Assembly (NCBI RefSeq): GCF_003173035.1
Contig: NZ_QGLE01000014.1
Location: 409-64,408 of the forward strand
Direction: 5' to 3'
Source: Zavarzinia aquatilis
GTDB taxonomy: Bacteria > Pseudomonadota > Alphaproteobacteria > Zavarziniales > Zavarziniaceae
DNA: 64,000 nt
Shown here: piece after piece, positions 57,479 to 64,000 of the stretch
Numbering within the stretch: position 1 is the first letter of the stretch
How the letters are laid out: each line of letters starts with the position of its first letter
Notes under the pieces: model-generated
The model's input: only the letters and a program-made list of their open reading frames with translations
Told to the model about the DNA's origin: nothing
The model's database searches: none
Made by a program: the position numbers and the translations under genes

Positions 57479-60400
57479 CAGTTGCCCCCCAGGCCCTTCA
57501 GCAGCTGATCGACGATGGCCTTGCCCGAGCCGCCGCCGCTCCCGCCGCCGGGCAAGCCGGGCAGCTTCGAGCCGATGAATTTCTGCAGGTAGTAATTTTC
57601 GATGTCCCGGCTGCGCACCGTGGCATTCACATCGTCCGGCGGGCCGGTCAGGTCGATGCCGAGGGCGGGCAGATCGGCCGGCGCCACCAGCTGCAGGGCA
57701 AGGCGCACCTTGGTCGCCCAGGCCGGCAGGTCGATGGTCCCCTCGCCGCCCAGGCTGGCGCCATCCATGTCGGAAGCAAGGCCGTCGAGGCGGATCACGC
57801 CCTTGTCGATGACGAGGCCGGTCGAAATGCGCCGATAATCGGTCGCGCCCGATTTCAGGGCATGGGCAATGCGGCCGACGATGTCGCCCGGCTGGTTCAC
57901 GGTGGCAAGACCGTCCGACAGGGCCTTGAGGTCGATGCCCTGCAGCTTGCCGTTGCTGGCGACCAGCGCCCCCTTGCCGGCGAGGCTGGAGACGATCTCG
58001 AAGGTGCTGCGGCCGCGCCCCGCGAGTTCGACGACGAGGGCACCGCTGCCGGACAGGCCCGGCTCCCCGCCCTGCCGCCCGGTCACCCGGTCGAGATCGA
58101 AGCCGTTGGCCTTGAGGTCGACCGAAAGCGCGACCGCATCGCCGGAAGCATCGAGGACGAGCCCCCCCTCGAGCGTGCCCGGCTCGGCGAAGGCCTTGAG
58201 GCCGGAGACAGCGATGCGCCCCGACGCGGCATCGACCCGGGCCGCGACCCCGGTCAGTACGAAACGCCCCGACACGATGCGGTCGACGGCAAGATCGAGC
58301 GTGCCTTCGATCCGGCGGAAAGCGGCGAGATCGAGCGGCTTGGTGGACCAGCGTCCGGCCTGTCCGCCGGTTGACTTGGCGGGAGCCCCCGAAGGATTGG
58401 CTGCGGGCGCGCCACCGCCGAACAGCGCGAGATCGAGGCGCGTGGCCGTCGCCTGCCCGTCGAAGCGCGTGGTTGCGCCAAAGGCGATCTTGCCCCGGAT
58501 GCTCAGGTCGCTGTCGCCCAGCACCAGTTTCAGACCGTTCAGCTTCACCTGATCGGTGCCACCGACCGCATCGACATCAAGTTTCAACGGCCCGGAGACC
58601 GGCCCGGTCAGGCCAAGGCGGGTCAACATGCCGGCGCCATTCGCGCCGTTCAGTCGGCCGGTGAATTTATAGCCGCCCTCGGTCTCGACCGCGGCCGACG
58701 CCTGAACCTCGGCCGGGCCGAGCATCCCTTTCAGCTCGAAGGCCGGGCTTTTCGGCACGCCGCGCAGGGCAACCGTCAGGTCGACCGGGCCGAGCACCGG
58801 ACCGGCCGGGGCAGGTGTCAGACCGATCTGGCGGGCGACCGCGATCAGCTCGGGCGCGCTCAGCGCCCCCTTCAGATCGAAATTCAGGGCATCGAGCCGC
58901 CCGATCGAGCCGGCGAGGGCGAGCCGCGTGTCGCCCAGCCCCAGCTTGGCGTCGACCACCGGACTGTCGGGCTTGCCGGTAATATGGGCCTCCAGCACTA
59001 GGGCGCCGAGGCTATCGACATCGGCCGGGGCCGCTTCGCCCGCGAGGGCGAAGAGGGGCGCGGGCGATGGCGCGGTGGCGCGCACCTCGAAATCGCCCTC
59101 GGTCGCGTCCTTGACGAAACCGAGCTTGCCCTTGGCGCCAAGGGCGAGGCCCGCGAAATCGCCGACGGTGAATTCGGCCAGCCGCAAGGCCTCGGCCGAG
59201 AGCGTGCCGTCGAGCAGCACGGCTTTCACATCCCGCCCGTCGAAGGTCACACTCTTCGCGGCAAGACGCAGGGCGATATCGAACCCCAGCCCGGCGAGGG
59301 GCGAGGCCGTGGGCGCGCCGATCTGCGCCAGCGGATTGCCCGTGGCCGGCGCAGAGGCCGGCAACGCCGGCGCGGCATTGCGATAGCCGTCGAGATCGAG
59401 CCGGTCGATGTCGAGGGAGAGCATGGCCACGGGACGCGGCCCCGGCTGCCAGCCGGCACTGCCCCGCGCCGTCGCGCCGTCCAGCCTGACGACGAGATTG
59501 CCGAGCGTGCCGCCGACACCGTCGGTCACCAGCTTGCCGGTCAGGCCGAAACGGGTCAGGCGGTCGGCCGGCAGCCCTTCGGGCGTGATCTTCAGCCAGT
59601 CGGTCAGGGCCCGCGGATTGTCGGAAGCGACATCGACGCTGCCCTCGAAGCGCAGGCGGCCATCCCGACTTGCAGCGCTGCCCGACAGGCCGAAATCCGT
59701 GCCCCCCGGCAGGACCGCCGAAGCATTCGACAGGGTCAGCCGGCCGCCTTCCAGGGTGGCGACGACGGCAATCTTCTGCACGACGGCGCCGGCATATTGT
59801 ACCGCGTCGATGGCCAGATCGACATCGGCGGTCAGCCCGCGCGGCAGATCGACCGCGGCGGTTTCCGCCGCGGGCAGGGTCGCCGCCGCCGGGACATCGG
59901 GCTTCGTCTTGCTGGCGTCACCGGCGAAGGCGGCATGAAGCGCATCGCCGTCGAGCCGGGGCAGGCGCATCTTCAGCGAAACGGAAGGCGTATCGCCCAG
60001 CTGAATCGCCAGGCGGCCGCTGCCGCGCGCTTCGCCCACGGCGACGACAAGGTCGTCCAGTGCGATGGCGGCCGGCGTCGCCTTCAACTGGCCCTCGATG
60101 GAGACGGCCCCGGCCAGCGGCAGGCTGATCCCGGTCAGGCCGGTGACGGCGGCGGCATCCTCGACGGTCAGCACCGCCTTGCCGTCGATCGCGGGTCCGG
60201 CGGCGCCGAGTTGCAGATTGCCCGAGGCATGAACGCCGGCCCCGGCCAGGCCGAGCCGGGCGTCGAAACCGATGGGCGTGCCCGGCGTCAGGCGGCCAAG
60301 CACGAGATCGAGCAGCACCGGCATTCCGCGATAGGAGGCACCGCCGCTGGCGGTGAAGGGCCCCTGCAGGCTGGGGGCGGAGAGCGAGGCCTCGATGGTC

Positions 60401-60900
60401 TCGATCCGCTGGATGTCGCCGCCGCGCGGCCGGTATTCAAAGCTGCCGTCTTCGATCACCACCCGCTGGACCGCGATCCCGGGGGCACTGCCGCCCGGCC
60501 CTGCCTCGGCGTTTCCCGCGGACGCGGGCGCGACCGCAGGCGTCGCCGTCGGCTCGGCCCAGGTGACGGTGGGTTTCGACAGGCGGATTTCAGCGACATC
60601 AACAACGCCGCCCAGCAAAGGCAACAGGCTGAGGCGCAGGTCGATCGCCGCGACGGTGGCGAGATTGGGGGCGTCCGGCGTCTCACCCTCGACCACGATG
60701 TCGCGGACCGAGACGGCAGGCACGGGCAGCAAGGTAAAGCGGATGTCGCCGCCGAGGCTGACACGGTGCCCCGTCGCCTCCTCGATCAGGGCGGCAATCC
60801 TGGGCTTCTGGGCGTTGAGATCGACGAGAAGCGGTGCCGCGAAGCCGAGCCCGACCACGACACCGACCGCCGCCCCCACCCCGATCAGAAGCTTGCGCAA
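57478..60900 (-). CDS. AsmA-family protein
   Basis: Large envelope protein of about 1140 residues. An N-terminal membrane anchor (LLIGVGAAVGVVVGLGFAAPLLV) is followed by VDLNAQKPRIAALIEEATGHRVSLGGDIRFTLLPVPAVSVRDI (landmark residues 25-67), the AsmA start. Long repetitive beta-rich sequence and a C-terminal AsmA-type region (LVVELAGRGRSTFEIVSSLAGKGAL, residues about 945-970) follow. AsmA proteins are thought to form hydrophobic grooves that move phospholipid between membranes. I prefer TTG 60900, with GGAG 7 bases upstream, because the anchor then begins at residue 2. An in-frame ATG further up would overlap the divergent DUF4169 gene. Confidence 0.85.
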   Translation of the reverse strand: MRKLLIGVGAAVGVVVGLGFAAPLLVDLNAQKPRIAALIEEATGHRVSLGGDIRFTLLPVPAVSVRDIVVEGETPDAPNLATVAAIDLRLSLLPLLGGVVDVAEIRLSKPTVTWAEPTATPAVAPASAGNAEAGPGGSAPGIAVQRVVIEDGSFEYRPRGGDIQRIETIEASLSAPSLQGPFTASGGASYRGMPVLLDLVLGRLTPGTPIGFDARLGLAGAGVHASGNLQLGAAGPAIDGKAVLTVEDAAAVTGLTGISLPLAGAVSIEGQLKATPAAIALDDLVVAVGEARGSGRLAIQLGDTPSVSLKMRLPRLDGDALHAAFAGDASKTKPDVPAAATLPAAETAAVDLPRGLTADVDLAIDAVQYAGAVVQKIAVVATLEGGRLTLSNASAVLPGGTDFGLSGSAASRDGRLRFEGSVDVASDNPRALTDWLKITPEGLPADRLTRFGLTGKLVTDGVGGTLGNLVVRLDGATARGSAGWQPGPRPVAMLSLDIDRLDLDGYRNAAPALPASAPATGNPLAQIGAPTASPLAGLGFDIALRLAAKSVTFDGRDVKAVLLDGTLSAEALRLAEFTVGDFAGLALGAKGKLGFVKDATEGDFEVRATAPSPAPLFALAGEAAPADVDSLGALVLEAHITGKPDSPVVDAKLGLGDTRLALAGSIGRLDALNFDLKGALSAPELIAVARQIGLTPAPAGPVLGPVDLTVALRGVPKSPAFELKGMLGPAEVQASAAVETEGGYKFTGRLNGANGAGMLTRLGLTGPVSGPLKLDVDAVGGTDQVKLNGLKLVLGDSDLSIRGKIAFGATTRFDGQATATRLDLALFGGGAPAANPSGAPAKSTGGQAGRWSTKPLDLAAFRRIEGTLDLAVDRIVSGRFVLTGVAARVDAASGRIAVSGLKAFAEPGTLEGGLVLDASGDAVALSVDLKANGFDLDRVTGRQGGEPGLSGSGALVVELAGRGRSTFEIVSSLAGKGALVASNGKLQGIDLKALSDGLATVNQPGDIVGRIAHALKSGATDYRRISTGLVIDKGVIRLDGLASDMDGASLGGEGTIDLPAWATKVRLALQLVAPADLPALGIDLTGPPDDVNATVRSRDIENYYLQKFIGSKLPGLPGGGSGGGSGKAIVDQLLKGLGGN

Positions 60901-60964
60901 ATCACGTCTCCGTCCAATGCTTTGGCCATTGTAGCCGCCACCGATGCAGGACGGAAACCGCCGC

Positions 60965-61150
60965 ATGGCAGACATCATCAATTTGCGCCGGGCACGCAAG
61001 GCGAAAGCCCGGGCCGAGGCATCGAGCGCCGCAGCGGAGAACCGGGCCCGCTTCGGCCGCACCGGCGCCGAGAAGAAACGCGAGGCGGCCCAGAAGCAGC
61101 TCGACGAAAAGCGCCTCGACGGTCACCGCCGCGACGACGAAACGCCCTAG
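60965..61150 (+). CDS. DUF4169 family protein
   Basis: Very basic 61-residue protein starting MADIINLRRARKAKARAEA, the hallmark of DUF4169, then a helical Arg/Lys/Glu-rich body. Function unknown; the family is restricted mainly to alphaproteobacteria. The ATG at 60965 was chosen over 60944 because the family begins at this methionine. It is divergent from the AsmA gene, and its last 4 bases overlap the convergent DsbD-like gene. Confidence 0.82.
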   Translation: MADIINLRRARKAKARAEASSAAAENRARFGRTGAEKKREAAQKQLDEKRLDGHRRDDETP

Positions 61151-63213
61151 CGACCCGTCAGGGCCTCGACCACCAGGCCTTCGGTCAGCAGCTGCGGCAG
61201 AACGACCGGCCGATCCGCCCCCGGCCGGTAAAGCAGATAGAGCGGCACCCCGGACCGTCCGTTCTCGGCCAGCAGGCGGGTGATCGTGCCGTCGCGGTTG
61301 GTCCAGTCGCCGATCATATAGACCGTGCCCGTGCTCGCCAGCGCGTCCTTCACCGCCGGCCGCTCCAGCGCCACCTGTTCGTTGACGAGGCAGGTGATGC
61401 ACCAGGCCGCGGTCAGATTGACGAAAACCGGCTTGCCTTCCGTCCGCAGGGCCAGAAGTCGCTCCGGATTATACGGCTCCGCCCCGGCCTGATCGGCAAG
61501 GCCCTTGCCGGCGCCGCTCTCCGCCGGCATGGCGGCCAGCACCAGGGCGCCGATCACCGCGGCGGTGCCAACCAGCCGGCCGCCGACACCACCGAATTCA
61601 TGGACGAGGAAAGCCGCGAGGGCGATCAGCAGCAGGCCGGCGCCGGCCGCCGCGACCCCCATCGGCCCCGACTGGACAGCCAGCACCCAGAGCAGCCACA
61701 CGGTCGAGGCAAAGAGCGGAAAGGCCAGCAGCTTCTTCAGTCGCACCATCCAGCCGCCCGGCTTCGGCAGCAGACGGGCCAAGCCGGGCACGAAGCTGAT
61801 CAGAAGAAAGGGCGACGACAGGCCAAGGCCGAGCGCCATGAACACCGCGAAGGCTTCATGGGCCGGACGGGTCAGGGCGAAACCGAGGGCCGCGCCCATG
61901 AAGGGCGCCGTGCAGGGCGTCGCCACGACGGCGGCGAGCAGGCCGGTACCGAAAGTCCCGGCGAGGCCACCCCGGCGCACCAGCCCCTCGCCCGCCCCCA
62001 TCAGCCGGTTGCCGAAAGAGACGATGTCGAGCATCCACAGGCCGAGGGCGAAAAAGAGATAGCCAAGCAGCGAAACGACGATGGGCGATTGCAGCTGGAA
62101 GCCCCAGCCGATGGACTCGCCCCCGGCCCGCAGGGTGAGCAGGGCACCGGCCAGCAGGGCGAAACAGGCGAGCACGCCGAGCGTATAGGCAATGCCGTGG
62201 TGGCGCACCACCGGCCCCGGCCCCTTGCCCGCCATGGACAGCACCTTGATCGACAGCACGGGCAGCACGCAGGGCATCAGGTTGAGGATGAGCCCGCCAA
62301 CAAAGGCGAAGGCGAGCGCCAGCAGGATGCCGATGTCTGGCGCGTCGGGCGCCGGCGCCGGAGGGGGAGCGGTCGCCGCCGAGGCGGCTGGCGCGACGCT
62401 GGCGAGCGGCGTGTCGACGACATAGGAGCGCGTCCAGCCGCCGCCCCCGACCACGATCACACCGGACAGGCGCGTGCCCTTGAAGTCCTTCTCCAGCGTC
62501 GCGGTCAGGCGACTGCCGTCGAAGACCTGGGGCGCCGCGGCGACGATACTGTCGCCGTCGAAGGGAAAGAAGCGCGCGGTCGCGACCTTCATGCTCGCGG
62601 GCAGCAGGATTTCCAGGCTGTCGCCCGCCCGTGTCGCCACGACCGGCTCGCCAAGGGGCAGGGGCAGTTTCTCCCGCGCCTGCTCGAAGCCAAGGGCGTG
62701 GGCGGGATCGGCGGCGAAGGTGGCGGCGACGGGCACCGACAGGGACAGGTCCGCCCCCTCGGGCACGCAGATTTCGGCGCAGATCAGCCAGTCGGCCCGC
62801 GCGCGCAGCTCAAGCGTGCCGCCCGCGAAACCCTCCGGCACCGCGATATCGGTCAGCAGCCAGGTCTCGCCCTCGAAGCCGTAATTCATGAAGGGACCGA
62901 CCGGGATCGCCTCGGGCCGGGGCCAGGCGATGGCGCCCGCGCTCACCCCCTGCGGCACGGTCCAGACGATGGTGGTGGCAAGGCCGGTGTCGCCCGGGTT
63001 CACCCAATAGGTATGCCAGCCCGGCCGGGCGACCAGCTTCAGGGCGACGCTCAGGGTCCGCCCCGGCACCGCCGGCCCTTCGGCGATCAGTTCCGCCACG
63101 GCATTTTCCGTGGCGACGGGCTGCGCGGACGCGAGCCGCGGCAGCACCATCACCGCGAGGGCGAGAACGAGGACGTGGAGGATGAGGCGGATCGACGGGA
63201 TGTGGCGTGGCAT
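61147..63213 (-). CDS. DsbD/ScsB-like protein-disulfide reductase
   Basis: Membrane electron carrier of about 688 residues that moves reductant from cytosolic thioredoxin to the periplasm. After a signal peptide (residues 1-29) there is a long N-terminal periplasmic domain with DWLICAEICVPEG, whose CAEIC pair is the ScsB/DsbD-alpha reactive site. An eight-helix core has the cysteines in NLMPCVLPVLSIK and ATPCTAPFMG. A C-terminal thioredoxin domain follows, with LTAAWCITCLVNE. The large N-terminal part suggests ScsB-type, linked elsewhere to copper stress. The ATG at 63213 is used; an in-frame TTG at 63243 exists. Confidence 0.9.
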   Translation of the reverse strand: MPRHIPSIRLILHVLVLALAVMVLPRLASAQPVATENAVAELIAEGPAVPGRTLSVALKLVARPGWHTYWVNPGDTGLATTIVWTVPQGVSAGAIAWPRPEAIPVGPFMNYGFEGETWLLTDIAVPEGFAGGTLELRARADWLICAEICVPEGADLSLSVPVAATFAADPAHALGFEQAREKLPLPLGEPVVATRAGDSLEILLPASMKVATARFFPFDGDSIVAAAPQVFDGSRLTATLEKDFKGTRLSGVIVVGGGGWTRSYVVDTPLASVAPAASAATAPPPAPAPDAPDIGILLALAFAFVGGLILNLMPCVLPVLSIKVLSMAGKGPGPVVRHHGIAYTLGVLACFALLAGALLTLRAGGESIGWGFQLQSPIVVSLLGYLFFALGLWMLDIVSFGNRLMGAGEGLVRRGGLAGTFGTGLLAAVVATPCTAPFMGAALGFALTRPAHEAFAVFMALGLGLSSPFLLISFVPGLARLLPKPGGWMVRLKKLLAFPLFASTVWLLWVLAVQSGPMGVAAAGAGLLLIALAAFLVHEFGGVGGRLVGTAAVIGALVLAAMPAESGAGKGLADQAGAEPYNPERLLALRTEGKPVFVNLTAAWCITCLVNEQVALERPAVKDALASTGTVYMIGDWTNRDGTITRLLAENGRSGVPLYLLYRPGADRPVVLPQLLTEGLVVEALTGR

Positions 63214-63246
63214 GACAGGACTTATACGCAGGATTGAGGCCAAGTG

Positions 63247-63567
63247 ATGATGCGCCGCCTTGCCGCTGTCTGCGCTTTTTTATCGCTTTTCCCGTATCTG
63301 GGCGCCGCGCGGCCGTCGGAGGCGGCGCGGCTGTATCCTCCATCCGGACGGGCCGCCGCCATCGCCGCCGGCTGCGGCGAGGCGGAGTGCTGCGAGAAGT
63401 CGCTGGGCAGTCCCCGAATCGAGCTGCGCTGGCGCGATGCCTTGTCCGATGAAACCCTGCATTTCCGCTGGTCGCGGAACGGCGGCTCGACCTTGAGCAA
63501 GATCAATGCGGCAGGGCAGCGGACCACCTATTTCTGCCTTGTCTGGGCTGCATTGCGCCTCGATTGA
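63247..63567 (+). CDS. small exported protein, unknown
   Basis: Predicted protein of 106 residues with a signal peptide (RRLAAVCAFLSLFPYLGAARPSEAA). The mature part has four cysteines (AAGCGEAECCEKS and TYFCLVW), so disulfides are likely, and its next-door divergent neighbour is a periplasmic disulfide reductase. No family recognised. GAGG lies 7 bases before the ATG at 63247. Confidence 0.5.
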   Translation: MMRRLAAVCAFLSLFPYLGAARPSEAARLYPPSGRAAAIAAGCGEAECCEKSLGSPRIELRWRDALSDETLHFRWSRNGGSTLSKINAAGQRTTYFCLVWAALRLD

Positions 63568-63619
63568 GGGGTCGCGGTCACGCTGCGGGATCGCGTTGAC
63601 GGCTGTCATAAAAAACCGC

Positions 63620-63647
63620 TTGCACCCCCGGATTTTTGCCCTATATC
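63620..63647 (+). promoter_or_regulatory. candidate sigma-70-like promoter
   Basis: TTGCAC, 16-base spacer, TATATC. It stands in an AT-richer patch (AAAAAACCG before, TTTTTG within the spacer). It points toward the leader ORF and the window end. Confidence 0.45.
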
Positions 63648-63758
63648 TCCGCTCCAGACGCACCCGCACGTGCCCTTGGCCCACGGTGGTACAGCAACGA
63701 CGTTAGGCGTCCTTTTTGGAATTTCCGGGCTCGCCCCGAAACCCGAGAGGGAACCAAC

Positions 63759-63902
63759 ATGTTGGACCGTGAAGGCCTGAAGGCTGGCACTGCCCACCGA
63801 CACATTCGAGAGACCGCCCTCGCTTCCGTAACGGGAGGCCGGCAGGTTTTCGCCGCCGCTTTCAGCGCCGCCGTCCGCTCGAGTATGCGGGCGCCGGACT
63901 GA
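63759..63902 (+). CDS. possible 47-residue leader ORF
   Basis: ATG with GAGAGGGA 6 bases upstream starts a 47-residue frame (MLDREGLKAGTAHRHIRETA...). It shows no family match that I recognise and no run of a single regulatory amino acid, so it could be a leader peptide, a small protein or chance. The good ribosome site and position behind a promoter are the only support. Confidence 0.35.
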   Translation: MLDREGLKAGTAHRHIRETALASVTGGRQVFAAAFSAAVRSSMRAPD

Positions 63903-64000
63903 CTTCCGGCAACCGGCCCCGACGGGCCGTGACCGCCTAGACCCAAACATCACCCGAATTGTCGTTGTTTCTCGTCCGCCCCTCACGGCGGCACGTCTGG

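Larger units (their letters stand above)
63568..64000. other. promoter and leader region at the window edge
   Basis: These 433 bases contain no long gene. A promoter-like pair TTGCAC (63620-63625) and TATATC (63642-63647) with a 16-base spacer is followed by hairpin-forming sequence: GACG/CGTC then CTTTTT near 63690-63715, and CCGGGC/GCCCCG at about 63722-63741. A short reading frame lies at 63759-63902. Downstream, CCGGCCCC and GGGCCG near 63915 form another GC stem. The layout suggests an attenuator-like leader for a gene beyond 64000. Confidence 0.4.

Noticed and set aside
59797-63237. Plus-strand open frame of about 1150 codons opposite AsmA and the DsbD-like gene
   Set aside because: Also runs across the real DUF4169 gene and two genes on the other strand; no domain is seen.

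Overview
The window is a high-GC chromosomal segment of an alphaproteobacterium. The evidence is the division ATPase MipZ, an alpha-type SspB ClpX adaptor, a DUF4169 protein, an RHH_4-type ribbon-helix-helix protein, and an AsmA protein next to a transglutaminase. Gene content fits a metabolically versatile, Rhodospirillales-like lineage, but the genus cannot be fixed from this sequence. Coding density is very high, many genes overlap by 4 bases, and GTG or TTG starts are common. No rRNA, tRNA, CRISPR array, intact insertion sequence or prophage was recognised.

Layout. 0-8.6 kb (+): S-formylglutathione hydrolase, an SBF-family transporter, and an information-processing run (dprA, topA, rnr, DUF983). 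8.7-14.4 kb (-): a UDP-glucuronate supply cluster (galU, ugd, phosphohexomutase), mipZ and a nitronate monooxygenase-like protein. 14.5-17.1 kb (+): an SRPBCC protein, panC and a TIGR03032 protein. 17.1-21.4 kb: an enoyl-CoA hydratase, a GFA protein and a copper module (cueR, copA, divergent copZ) with two CueR-type operators. 21.4-25.4 kb (+): a tightly overlapping molybdenum-cofactor operon (fdhD, mobB, moeA, mobA, lysR) placed directly behind copZ.

25.4-36.8 kb: acyl-CoA catabolism (dienoyl-CoA isomerase-like protein, MaoC hydratase, thiolase-like protein, Nudix hydrolase, acyl-CoA dehydrogenase, thioesterase-like protein). This is interrupted by a TIR-membrane-Sel1 gene and two tandem secreted methionine-rich paralogues. 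36.8-40.8 kb: a Fur-box-preceded TonB receptor with a PepSY membrane partner, and trxC. 40.8-45.4 kb: a single-chain biotin-dependent acyl-CoA carboxylase, an isochorismatase-family hydrolase and sspB. 45.5-49.2 kb: class I fumarase, then a translationally coupled MNT/HEPN/DEDDh-exonuclease trio, followed by an AT-rich gene-poor island carrying three copies of GATAAGGGGACGC. 49.2-56.4 kb: a cupin, a second GFA protein, a Baeyer-Villiger monooxygenase fused to an HSL-type esterase with a divergent PucR-type regulator, and class II fumarase. 56.6-63.6 kb: transglutaminase, a large AsmA protein, DUF4169, and a DsbD/ScsB-like reductase. The last 0.4 kb looks like a promoter plus leader of a gene beyond the edge.

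The strongest candidates for undescribed biology are three. The first is the MNT-HEPN-exonuclease trio beside the mobile-element-like island. The second is the one-polypeptide monooxygenase-esterase, with an altered BVMO fingerprint and its own regulator and dyad operator. The third is the TIR-TM-Sel1 protein, whose ribosome binding site lies in a hairpin. The physical coupling of CueR-controlled copZ to Moco maturation genes is a further regulatory idea to test.
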